DNA of 64,000 bases from Penicillium oxalicum (Eukaryota; Ascomycota; Eurotiomycetes; Eurotiales; Aspergillaceae): assembly GCF_001723175.1 (NCBI RefSeq), contig NC_064653.1, positions 1,860,001-1,924,000 on the forward strand, given 5' to 3'. Position 1 is the first letter of the stretch; each line of letters opens with the position of its first letter. The notes under the pieces are model-generated. The model did no database searches and was not told the DNA's origin. It saw only the letters and a list, made by a program, of their open reading frames with translations. The position numbers and the translations under genes were made by a program. Of the stretch, positions 1-9,525 are shown piece after piece.

Positions 1-918
1 CTCACCCACACACACACACAAACAACCTGCGCCAAAGGGCCAAGTCAGACTGCCCACCATACCTTTCATCCAAAGGCCCTTTCTCCCTTCTTCTCCTCCC
101 CCCCCAACTTATCCTTCTCTACTCACAACCAGTTGCGCTTCCCACCAAAGGTGTACAGGAAGTTCTTTGAAACGCTCTCGAGAGACTCTTTGACGGGGTC
201 TATCTCAACCATTCGCCCAACGCGTTTGGCGTCTACATTCCAGAGGACTCTGGTTCCAAAACACTATCGATTTTCACCCGATAATTACTCTCCCCCAGGC
301 GGCCCTCCGGCCTCGTCTCGCCAGTTCTAGCATCCTCCTTTTCGTGTCTGGTTCAGACCGAAGAACGTTCAAATGCACTCTCGGTACAGTCAGCTTCGAC
401 CCTCCTCTCCTCTCCGATCGGAAACCGTACAGCGGTGACGGTCCTACTGAACCCTCCTGAGATTTGGTGTTCCTCTCTCTCTCCGGCGTCGTTTTGGCTC
501 TTGGCGCACGATATCCTGTACAATTTCTCTCTGGGTTTGATTGGGTTCTGCGTGGATCGACCGTGCCAACTATTTTCTCTTTTTTTTGTTGCATTCGAGT
601 TTGTTGCCCGCCTGGTTTTTCATTTGCGCAGTCCGACCTGGTGTCAATATCTCTCGGTCTCAGTACCTGCGTGATCCACCGATCCTCTCTCTGGAGCCGT
701 TGCATCGCCTGGTCGCGTTTCGCCACCTCCTGGCTGACTTCAGAACGGCAAAAATCCCCGCCGCCGCACGTTGGTCTATCATCTCACCCAATTTCGCCTA
801 ATATCCCACCGCGATCTACACGTTCACAGAGCGCTGCTTCAACGTTCTTTAATTTTTTCTCTTCCCTCTCCCGCATGTGATCGTTTTCCTCAGTCCGCAC
901 TACAAACATACAGAGAAG
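1..918. other. Upstream region and probable 5' leader of the first gene
   Basis: No convincing gene was seen here. The stretch opens with a short CA dinucleotide run (about 7-20). Its + strand is rich in C and T, with T-rich and CT-rich runs around 570-600 and 845-870, as is common in promoters and leaders of filamentous fungi. Several short open frames overlap in this region on both strands, but they show no domain, signal or splice pattern. The first in-frame ATG of the downstream gene is at 919. Confidence 0.5.
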
Positions 919-2196
919 ATGTATCACTATCCCACTCCATCCCATGGGTGGTCGACCTACGACTACTCCCAGTCGCCGCCCACTTCACCCTACCACGCAC
1001 AATATGCCTCACAGTACGCCAGCTCATACGCCTCCCCTCGCGGAAGCTCCCGTCGACACACTCGCAAGGCCAGCTACACGGCCACCGCCAAAGAATCCGG
1101 ATATTATTCCGGCTACCCTCACACCTACTACGAGGCCACCCCCGAGTATGGTATCCCGTCGCGCAAGCACGATCATGTAAGTGCTTCCTCTACGGGACCC
1201 AAACACCGTCGCGCCCGCACGATGGGGCCCTCCATGGGGGATGGTCATGGTCCTGGCACCGGCGTCAGATTTGGCACTCACCCGCAAACCCAGCAGCCCA
1301 TCTTTGTGGATGTGGCTGACGATTTTGCGGCACCGCGTCGCGCCTCGTTCTACGAGAAGCCATCGCCCCACGAGTCTCGGTCGTCGCGCCATGGCCGTCC
1401 CCCCGCTGCTGCGGCACAGCCCCCCATGTCGCCACAGGATGGCTCCGGCCAGCACCGTCGAACCGCCTCCGCCGCGTATCGCAAATCCTCAGCCGCTGAT
1501 TCTCATTTCTATTTCAACCAGACTCCGAATGATGAAGATCTCGATGCCGTCCGCCGGTCTCACGCCCGCCGGCAGTCAACTTCAACTCGCACGCCATCCA
1601 AGCCCAAGCCCGCACCGCCCCCTTCCAAGCCGCCACCAGTCGCCACCGATGAGGATGCCGAGCGCGCGGGCATCCCTCCCGGCTACTCTACCAAGAACTG
1701 GGATCCGACCGAAGCACCTATCATCCTCCTCGGCAGTGTTTTTGATGCCAACTCGCTCGGTAAATGGATCTACGACTGGACGGTCTTTCACCACGGCGCA
1801 TCGACCCCCATGGCGGACGTCGCGGGCGACCTGTGGCTTCTCCTGATCAAACTCGCGGGCAAGGTGAAGCGGGCCGACGAGTGCTTGCCCCGAATCAAGC
1901 GTCCCGAAGCCGCAGACATTGTGGAGGATTTCTTGGAGAGTGGCGATCGCTTGTGGAACCGGTTCAAGAAGCTTCTCAAGGCGTGTGAGATGTTCATGTG
2001 GAAGGCCGCCAAGCGCGAGGGCGGTAAGGGACAGGTGTCGATGGGGCGCAATGCTGGCTGTGAATTTGTCGATTCGATCTTTGGCCGTGATCGCGAACTC
2101 GAAAACACCGAGAAGCTGATGAATAGCATTCGACTGTGGAACATGCGCTTCGACGCCAATTGTGAGGAGATCCTGCGTCGCCCCTCCGCCAAATAA
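919..2196 (+). CDS. Fungal conserved protein of unknown function (disordered N-terminus, conserved C-terminal domain)
   Basis: A single-exon frame of 425 aa. The ATG at 919 is the first in frame; the open frame upstream lacks another ATG. Residues 1-250 are low-complexity and probably disordered, rich in Ser, Pro, Tyr, His and Arg. From about residue 250 the composition becomes ordinary and globular, beginning GIPPGYSTKNWDPTEAPI and continuing through a helical Trp- and Lys-rich part to the C-terminus. From memory, Eurotiales genomes carry proteins of this layout, often labelled 'vegetative cell wall protein gp1'. That label probably reflects the Pro/Ser-rich half and should not be trusted, because no signal peptide is visible. 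No catalytic motif was recognised. A GTAAGT at 1177 could be read as a donor, but the frame runs straight through, so I keep one exon. Confidence 0.8.
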   Translation: MYHYPTPSHGWSTYDYSQSPPTSPYHAQYASQYASSYASPRGSSRRHTRKASYTATAKESGYYSGYPHTYYEATPEYGIPSRKHDHVSASSTGPKHRRARTMGPSMGDGHGPGTGVRFGTHPQTQQPIFVDVADDFAAPRRASFYEKPSPHESRSSRHGRPPAAAAQPPMSPQDGSGQHRRTASAAYRKSSAADSHFYFNQTPNDEDLDAVRRSHARRQSTSTRTPSKPKPAPPPSKPPPVATDEDAERAGIPPGYSTKNWDPTEAPIILLGSVFDANSLGKWIYDWTVFHHGASTPMADVAGDLWLLLIKLAGKVKRADECLPRIKRPEAADIVEDFLESGDRLWNRFKKLLKACEMFMWKAAKREGGKGQVSMGRNAGCEFVDSIFGRDRELENTEKLMNSIRLWNMRFDANCEEILRRPSAK

Positions 2197-5100
2197 GCCG
2201 GTGGACTTGTTCCCAGTGGGGAAACCCAATCTCCACTACTCCACGGAGACCCATCGATCGTGGTCGACACCACAAGTTTCTTTCTCGGACCTTTTTTTTG
2301 CTTTCCACGGTCCAGCTCGACCAAGTGAGCCCCACTCGATCGATGAACGTCTGCAAGGGTTTGCCGCCTTTTGTCTTGATCGTTCCGACTTTTACTGTTC
2401 TTTTTCGTCTTCACTTGCGCGGAGCATTTTCAGGCGCTCTAGACTTCTGCATTTTCAGCGCTTGTGGTCCGGTTCACGCCATGTCCGGCCCTTTTTACTC
2501 TTTTTTTTTCCCTCTCACATTTCTCTTCGTGGGTTTCTGCATTTACGCTTATATCCCTGATACCCCCTTTCGCGGGTTTATCCCACTACTCGCTTGGTAG
2601 TGTTTGGTCTTGTCATTTGTTTCGTTTTCCAAGTTCTCGTCTAAAAGCTCGTCGTTTGGGATACATTCCATGTCCCCCGGTTCGGGACTCTGTTCAACCT
2701 CCCATGTTGGAGGTGGCGCCCCTGATTTACCTTGCTGCTACTGGGTCGGCGTTGACTTTTTCCCCCGCAGGACTTTGTATCTTGCAGTGGTGTTTCTCTC
2801 CCATCCTTGATGTTTGTGTCATTCTGTCTTTGGTGATACCATCTTGCGATCGTTGTTTCGTGTCTTTTCGTGACTGCCCGTTTTTGCTTTGATTTGTCAC
2901 TCTGGAGGCTTTTGGATCTCTCTTTTCCTTTGTTCATCTCGATGTCTTGACTCTATCAGCCCCTTGTGTTTCTCTCTCTCTCTCTGTGACGACCGTCACC
3001 GATAGTGGGGACTCGCCAGGATTCCACTCGTTTAATCCAAAAGCCTTGGTTTGACTCTTTTTATCGCCGGTGACCCCAGGTCTCGTTTTATATCCACATA
3101 GTTTAATGATCCATCGCGTCAGCCCTATCATAGTTCTTGACATGACTCTCCACCCGTAATTCTGGGGTCCCCTTTCTACTCGGTACATATCAGACGTGGC
3201 ACCACCAACACAACGCATCCGTGGCTCCCATCCATGCAGCCGGTTTCGGCAGTAGATTTACACACCTCAGGGGCGGGCGTGACACCAGACAATTGGGCTA
3301 GTCATGTACACCTCTTTGCAGGCAGACTTTTGTCCCCTCCTCCCCTTCCAGCCCTGTAGCGCTGACCAATACTAACCCCTCCACGATCTGATATGATGCA
3401 AGGCTTATTTCAATCCAGACGGGAATTGCATACTGTCCATGTCCCGGTCTTTCCGTATGAGCTTCCGCTTCTATGTAGACTTCAGCATCCTCTCTCGTCG
3501 TGGATCACTAGAGAATAGAGATGCCGCTTTGGCCTTCCCCCTCCCCATGGCTGGGACCTTCACTGCGATGACGGCATTCATGAAGATACGGATGATGTCA
3601 CCTCTTGACTGGAACCGAGGGAGCTCCGCTACGGCCCCCGTGTACAAGCAAGTCCCGTATAAGTGGCGCATGGTACATCAAAAGGACTACTAGGTAACTG
3701 CAGATATCTTGTATTTTTTAACGCTTGTACCTTTTCTTTTCTTTTCTTTATATATTTATTTTCAGAAAATGTCAGAGAAAAGCATGCCAACGACTACCAA
3801 AGACATGCCGAACCCTATATCAAGTACATCCAAGTCTGGACTTTTGTTCAGAGATATCCCCCGCCAAAGAGAGAAAATAACACAAATCAAGAAAGAAGGA
3901 AAGATAAACAGATAGGGGTGGAGAGTTGAAAAAGGAAGAGAAAATAAAGCAAAATGGAAAATGAAAAATGAAAAAAAGGAAATCCACCACAGCATGGGAG
4001 TGTGACGCGCTCTTCTGATCTATCCTCAGTCCAGCACCTGCACCTCCTAAGAGAGAAAGTTGTCGGGTCCGACGTCCGATATTGAATGTCTACTACTAGT
4101 GCTATTATCCAGGTACGACATATTCAGATGTACTCTGTACTCTAAACGTACCGTATATTGTACACCCCCCCCACCAACCTTGAAATGTCCCAGTAAGAAG
4201 GGGACAAAGCCCCGACCCGGGCCCCCCTCTCCCCGGCACGATCCAATCCAATCCCCAATGCCACGCAGTGATCCAAGTTCCGAAGCTGCAGGGTGATGAT
4301 GTGATGGCCTCTATGACTGGTCGAGCAATCTGATTAGGGTGCAGCGAGCCAGCGACTAGGAGATCTTTGATTGGTACATGTTTTACTAGCTGTTAACCTT
4401 TCAAGAATACAGACAGGAGTCTGCATGGATGTAGGTGGGTAGTCCGGGTGGGGGAGGGGAAAGGGGGGGAGCTTCTCGAAGAGGGGCATTTCGAGGATGG
4501 AAGAGAAGAGGGAACTACTTGTGTTGTGGTTTGAACATAAGATGGATATACGAGTAGGTAGTATCTACTCAGTCCCAAGTGGTCAAAAGAATGGCGGATA
4601 TCTAATTTAGTGATTGTAGGTTACACATTGGGAAAGATCAAATATCAAATTGCCAGTGGCCTGCCGCCGTAGCCGATGAGGAGAGGGGGGTTCACACGGC
4701 CAAGAGAAGATGAGGGGTAAAGTGTGCTAGGTAAATACTGGATTAAATGAAGAGATGATATTTAATATTTAATATCGTGGATACTAGATATTGCGATTGA
4801 TTTCGCTTATTATACTATAGTACGGGGAATTCTCAAGGGCTCACCTTTGTTTTCACATAACTGGATATATCACTCAGATCGAGACGGGAGGGGTCGACGA
4901 CGCGATGCATTTCTACGAGAGAGTGCAACATTAGTGCACTGTCTGATATGATGGATGTACTGCTCCATGGTACGTCTACCAGATGTGCAGGGGAGGAATG
5001 ACAGCCCCGTAGCGCAGTGTTCGAATCCTTTCCCGTTCATATAAACTCTACTCGTATTAACAGCCCTGGCCGTGGATAAAGTCTAAATTTCTACTGGCTT

Positions 5101-5691
5101 ACATTACTGCATTAACAGGAATTGCCGGCTCTGCAGCTGGGTTGACCCGATCCGGATGCCCACTTGCATGTCCTGATCATGATCGAACCCTTCTAGAAAC
5201 CTTCTGGAAAGAAAGTCCGAGTGGGTTCGAGAACATTGTCTTTGGGAAATTTCATAACTATCCCTTGACCAACTTTTCTTCCAGCAAAGATTAAAAAGAA
5301 GACCCTTGTAAATGGTGGATCAAGCGTCGCCTATCGTCTGAGATGCTGCAGATCGGGTATGAGTCACTAACGGTTCTCTATCAGTAGATTGCCTGAGTAG
5401 ATCAGTAGGTAGGCGTCGTCAAACGCGCGACTTCCAAGCACCCATGACATAACAGAATGTGTCGACTTAGAGTAATCGACAAGGTAGAAGATAAAAAATC
5501 ACCAAGCTAATTCCATTACGCTGCAACCCTTCAAAAAAAGACGGCATAAGTGGAAGGATAAAAAAGAATTCATTGGAAGGTGTCACATATTCCGCCATAT
5601 TCATCATGTCTATAGCAGTTCTAATGGTTTCGTCGTTTACTCATCAGACACACAATCAAGGAGTCCATCAATGCAGATCTCTTCAACGCAT
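2197..5691. other. 3.5 kb gene-free stretch
   Basis: The 3' flank of the first gene and the 3' flank of the ATRR gene meet here, since the two genes converge. The first kilobase is T- and CT-rich on the + strand, including a CT run near 2970-2990, and probably holds a long 3' UTR. Around 4740-4870 the sequence is AT-rich. Short open frames exist (for example 3439-3693 +) but none has a recognisable domain or splice structure. A tRNA-like T-loop near 5020 was rejected. Confidence 0.45.
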
Positions 5692-8600
5692 TCAAATAGG
5701 TTCGTCGCGCGGTTCAACCAAAATCTCGTTGACAGAGACGTATTCCGGTTGACACAGCGCATGCACAATCGAATTGGCCACATCGGACGGCTCCAAAATC
5801 TTGGCACCCGAGGGCTCCCCATATTTCTTCACAGCCTCGGCGTCGGTCGACATGCCCAGGAGGGGTGTGGAGGTGTTACCCGGCTGAATGCTGGTCACTC
5901 GCAAGCCCATGCCCGCAGTCTCGAGACGAAGAGCCTGAAGGGTGGCCTCGACGAAGAATTTACTGGCCGAGTACACTCCTAGACCAGGGAAGACCTTGCG
6001 GCCCGCATCGGAAGAGATGGCCACAATGTGACCCTGACCACGCGAGAGCATTCCGGGAACGGTGGCCGAGAGCGCGTTGAGGAGACCCTTGCAGTTGACG
6101 TCGACGGTTCGCTCCCACTCCTCGGTCTGCACGTTGGCCATCATGGTGAAGTACATCACACCCGCACAGGCGACGAGAATGTCCACGGGGCCGAGTTCAT
6201 CATTGGCCACTTGAATGAGCGCGTCCGATTGCGCCTTGCTCGTGACATCGGTGGATCGAATGATGCACTTGACACCATATGACTCGACTTGGCGCTTAAC
6301 AGATTCCAAGGCATCAAGACGGCGAGCACCCAGGGCAACGGAACATCCCTTCTTGGCCAGGGCCTCGGCCACGGCTGCACCGATGCCGGAGGACGCTCCC
6401 GTGACGACGGCGACTTTGCCGCTGAGGGGGCCTTTCTTGATCTGCACAGCCTGCCGGTGCAGAGCGTCCCGGCGAGACGGGGCATGCGGAAGCCATCCGC
6501 GGGCAAACCAGTGGCGTGTGTAGGTCTCCAACAGCAGACTGTCTACCTTGGGTCGTTCGACGACCTCACGGAACGGCCGGGTCAAAGCGTTGTCAAGAAC
6601 AACAATGCCTCGCAGGAATTCGACCGTCGGCATGCCGCTGCGTAGAATGTCGACCGTAAAGGATCCATCTCCACCCTTGGCCGAGCCGCGCTTCTCGTAC
6701 CATAGCGCCACCCACTCCTCCCAAGGCAGAGGCTTCGTGGGGTAGCCCAGTTCATTCAGGTTCTCAAACACAGACTGGGTGTTGACGGGGTTGGGATCGC
6801 CCAAATGGAACACAGTTTCGTCGGCTTGAGTCTGGGTGGCCAGGTGAACAATCGACTTGCTGACAAAGTCCACCGGCGTCATCTCCGCGCGCCACCCTTC
6901 AACCTCGGGGGCGTATCCGAGACGGATCGACTCGACCAGCAGCGCAGTCAGTAGATCCCACGCGTTGGCGGAACCCGTTAGACTATGACCGCTAATGGTA
7001 CCACAGCGATGAATCTTCACAGGCAGGCCCCGCTTGCCCGCCTCCAGGACCAACTGCTCGGCCACCCACTTGGTTTGGCCATAACCGTCCAACAGTTTCG
7101 TTGGCACATCCTTTACGTCCAGCATAGTATGTTCGGACCAGCCCTTTTCACCAGACGGCGGCAGAACACCGTTGGTAGAGACGTATTGCACGGTGGCACC
7201 CCCCTTGGCAGCCAAGCGGAGAATCTCGCGGGTTCCATCAATGTTTGCCTTGCGAAGCGCGGCGTAAGGGTAGACCAAGTTCACGGTGGCGGCAGCATGA
7301 ACGATCACCTGAACACGACCGGCAAGATCATCGAAGGCCTCGGAGGAAAGGCCAAAATGAGGTCTGGACAGGTTACCGGGGAGGATTTCGACCCGCTCCA
7401 TCAGGGTATCGCGCCATAGGCCCAGGTCCAGCAGGTTGCGGCGAATACGGGCGACACCGCTCGCCTGGTCATCGTCTTCAGGGTCGTTGAATCGAACGAG
7501 ACAGATAATCTTGGCGGTGGTGTTGTCCAGGAGATCGCTCAGCAAGAATGCGCCCAGGAAGCCGGTGGCACCGGTCAAGAGAATGGTATTGGCATCGGTC
7601 ACCGAGGTGATGGAGACGTTGGACGGGGGCTGAATATCATCCTCCAGCTTGGAATCCGCCACCAGGAAAGCGGGCAGCTCGGCTTGCACCGCCGCGGTGT
7701 GGCCATCGCGAACATCACGCACTGTCTGCAGGTGGCCTGCCAGAGTCGTGTTATCCGCGAGGCGGGGGATCGGCACGCGGAAGCCAAAGTGGGCGGACAA
7801 TCGAGAGGCCAAATCGGCCAGAGACAGCGAGTGGCCCCCCAAATCAAAGAAGTTGTCTTCGGGTTTGAGCAGAGTCTTGGAGGTCTTCAGCACGGTAGCC
7901 CAGATGGCGGCCACGTCACCGAGGCTGATCGGGTCCTTGTCCATTGCCTTCTCACTACCGCTTGGGCTGGCACTGGGGGGAGGGGGGAGACTCTTCAGGT
8001 CGACTTTGCCGGACACTTCGTGGGTAGGCAATTCATTCATCTCCACCCACAGCGCGGGGATCATGTAGTGCGCAAGATGTTTCTCCAGGATGCGACGCGC
8101 CGCCGGGCTGTGTCCCGTCCCGTTGATCTCCACCGCGGGTTTGCTGCCGGCGCCTTCTTTATCCGACACGAAGTACGCAACAAGCTGTCGCTCGAGCCCC
8201 TCGCCATGGGCGATGACCACGCAATGACTGACGGCCAAATACTGGCAAATATCGCTCTCCACCTTGGCCGGCACCACGGAGTACCCCCGCAGTTTGATCA
8301 TCGAGCCCACGCGACCGGTGATCTCCAGAAGCCCCGACGGTAACCTGCGAGCCAAGTCGCCCGTTCGATACATGCGCGCACCCGGTTGGGAGTCAAAGGG
8401 GTCCGAGGTGAAAGTCTTGGCCGTCGTCTCGGGGAGATTCAGGTACCCTCGGGCCAGAAGATCTCCTCCGATGAAGAGCTCGCCCGCCGTGCCCGCCTCG
8501 ACTTCTTTCCCGCTCTCGTCTAGAATATACGTGTGTGCAGGATCGAGGGGTGCGCCCACGGGGCAATAGAGGGAATCGGGGTTCATTACGTCGCGAATGT

Positions 8601-9525
8601 CACCACATGCGATTTCATGGGTCTCACAGGCACTGTAACAATTGAGGAGTCGAGTGTTCGGTAGAGCTTTGATGGCTCTGCGAACCAAATCCGTCGTCAC
8701 CACCTCCCCATTCAGCCACAGATTACGCAGTTTGGGTAACCGGCTGGAGATATTCGAATAGCGCGCGAGCACAGTGGCGAGTAACGTGGGGGTCATGAGA
8801 GTCTCGGTGATGTTTTTAGCAGCCAGCAGATCAACCAGCGCGGCTGGGTCGTAGCTGGCATCATCGGGGACCGCCACGACGGTCGCACCACGCAGCAGGG
8901 GACGTAGCATCTCCCAAATGAAGAAGACGTTGCAGGCAACGCGGTCTCCCGGCTGCACGTCCTGCACGGCAAATCTCAGATTGTAGGAAAGCACCGGGGC
9001 GCGATGTGGGTTGGCAATGCCCTTGGGCTTTCCCGTCGTACCTGATGAGTAGGACACAAAGGCGAGGCGATCCAGATCATCCTCGGCCGGCAACGGGGCG
9101 GGTTCTTTTGTGTGGCCGTTGACCTCTGCGAGGGGCTGATCGATCACCACAAGAGGGCAAGCCGACTTGACACGCGGAGCCTCGCTTTGGACCGTGATCA
9201 CCACCGCTGGTTTGGCATCCTCGATCACGTCGGCCAGCAGTCCTGCGGGATATGCCAACTCCAGGACCAAGAAAGCTCCACCTGCGCGCAAGGTCGCCAG
9301 ACAGGCAATCACGTAGTGAGCGCTGCGAGGCAGCAAAACTCCGACGAGTGAGTCCCGACTGACACCGTGGAGTCGCAGGTGACTCGCCAGAGACTCGACC
9401 TGGTGGTCAAGTTGAGCATAAGTATATGTGCAAGTCTCGTCTTCCAAAGCAATCGCATCGGGTGTTGCTTGCGCTTGGCGCTTGAACAGCGTGGGAAGAT
9501 CCTTGGTTGTATCGATGAAGGCCAT
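5692..9525 (-). CDS. ATRR: NRPS-like A-T-R-R enzyme, probable glycine betaine reductase
   Basis: One exon, 1277 aa. Domains in order: an adenylation domain (about 1-510) with core motif SYSSGTTGKPKG near residue 158; a thiolation domain whose FFDLGGHSLS carries the phosphopantetheine serine near 565; a thioester-reductase domain (TGATGFLGAF near 650); and a C-terminal short-chain dehydrogenase (TGASSGIG near 1040, YSASK near 1185). Fungal enzymes with exactly this A-T-R1-R2 order are known to activate glycine betaine with ATP, load it on the carrier, reduce it with NADPH to betaine aldehyde, and reduce that to choline in the last domain. The family is conserved and differs from alpha-aminoadipate reductase, which lacks the terminal dehydrogenase. 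Substrate is inferred from architecture and not from pocket residues. A phosphopantetheinyl transferase must be supplied from elsewhere. It is divergent from the K+ channel gene across 3.3 kb. Confidence 0.85.
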   Translation of the reverse strand: MAFIDTTKDLPTLFKRQAQATPDAIALEDETCTYTYAQLDHQVESLASHLRLHGVSRDSLVGVLLPRSAHYVIACLATLRAGGAFLVLELAYPAGLLADVIEDAKPAVVITVQSEAPRVKSACPLVVIDQPLAEVNGHTKEPAPLPAEDDLDRLAFVSYSSGTTGKPKGIANPHRAPVLSYNLRFAVQDVQPGDRVACNVFFIWEMLRPLLRGATVVAVPDDASYDPAALVDLLAAKNITETLMTPTLLATVLARYSNISSRLPKLRNLWLNGEVVTTDLVRRAIKALPNTRLLNCYSACETHEIACGDIRDVMNPDSLYCPVGAPLDPAHTYILDESGKEVEAGTAGELFIGGDLLARGYLNLPETTAKTFTSDPFDSQPGARMYRTGDLARRLPSGLLEITGRVGSMIKLRGYSVVPAKVESDICQYLAVSHCVVIAHGEGLERQLVAYFVSDKEGAGSKPAVEINGTGHSPAARRILEKHLAHYMIPALWVEMNELPTHEVSGKVDLKSLPPPPSASPSGSEKAMDKDPISLGDVAAIWATVLKTSKTLLKPEDNFFDLGGHSLSLADLASRLSAHFGFRVPIPRLADNTTLAGHLQTVRDVRDGHTAAVQAELPAFLVADSKLEDDIQPPSNVSITSVTDANTILLTGATGFLGAFLLSDLLDNTTAKIICLVRFNDPEDDDQASGVARIRRNLLDLGLWRDTLMERVEILPGNLSRPHFGLSSEAFDDLAGRVQVIVHAAATVNLVYPYAALRKANIDGTREILRLAAKGGATVQYVSTNGVLPPSGEKGWSEHTMLDVKDVPTKLLDGYGQTKWVAEQLVLEAGKRGLPVKIHRCGTISGHSLTGSANAWDLLTALLVESIRLGYAPEVEGWRAEMTPVDFVSKSIVHLATQTQADETVFHLGDPNPVNTQSVFENLNELGYPTKPLPWEEWVALWYEKRGSAKGGDGSFTVDILRSGMPTVEFLRGIVVLDNALTRPFREVVERPKVDSLLLETYTRHWFARGWLPHAPSRRDALHRQAVQIKKGPLSGKVAVVTGASSGIGAAVAEALAKKGCSVALGARRLDALESVKRQVESYGVKCIIRSTDVTSKAQSDALIQVANDELGPVDILVACAGVMYFTMMANVQTEEWERTVDVNCKGLLNALSATVPGMLSRGQGHIVAISSDAGRKVFPGLGVYSASKFFVEATLQALRLETAGMGLRVTSIQPGNTSTPLLGMSTDAEAVKKYGEPSGAKILEPSDVANSIVHALCQPEYVSVNEILVEPRDEPI

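Noticed and set aside
1582..2229. 215-codon minus-strand frame under the first gene
   Set aside because: It is an antisense shadow of the conserved C-terminal part of the + strand protein and has no motif.
5000..5045. tRNA-like T-loop (GTTCGAATCC) in the first large gap
   Set aside because: No matching T-stem, anticodon arm or acceptor stem can be drawn around it, and no A box lies at the right distance upstream.
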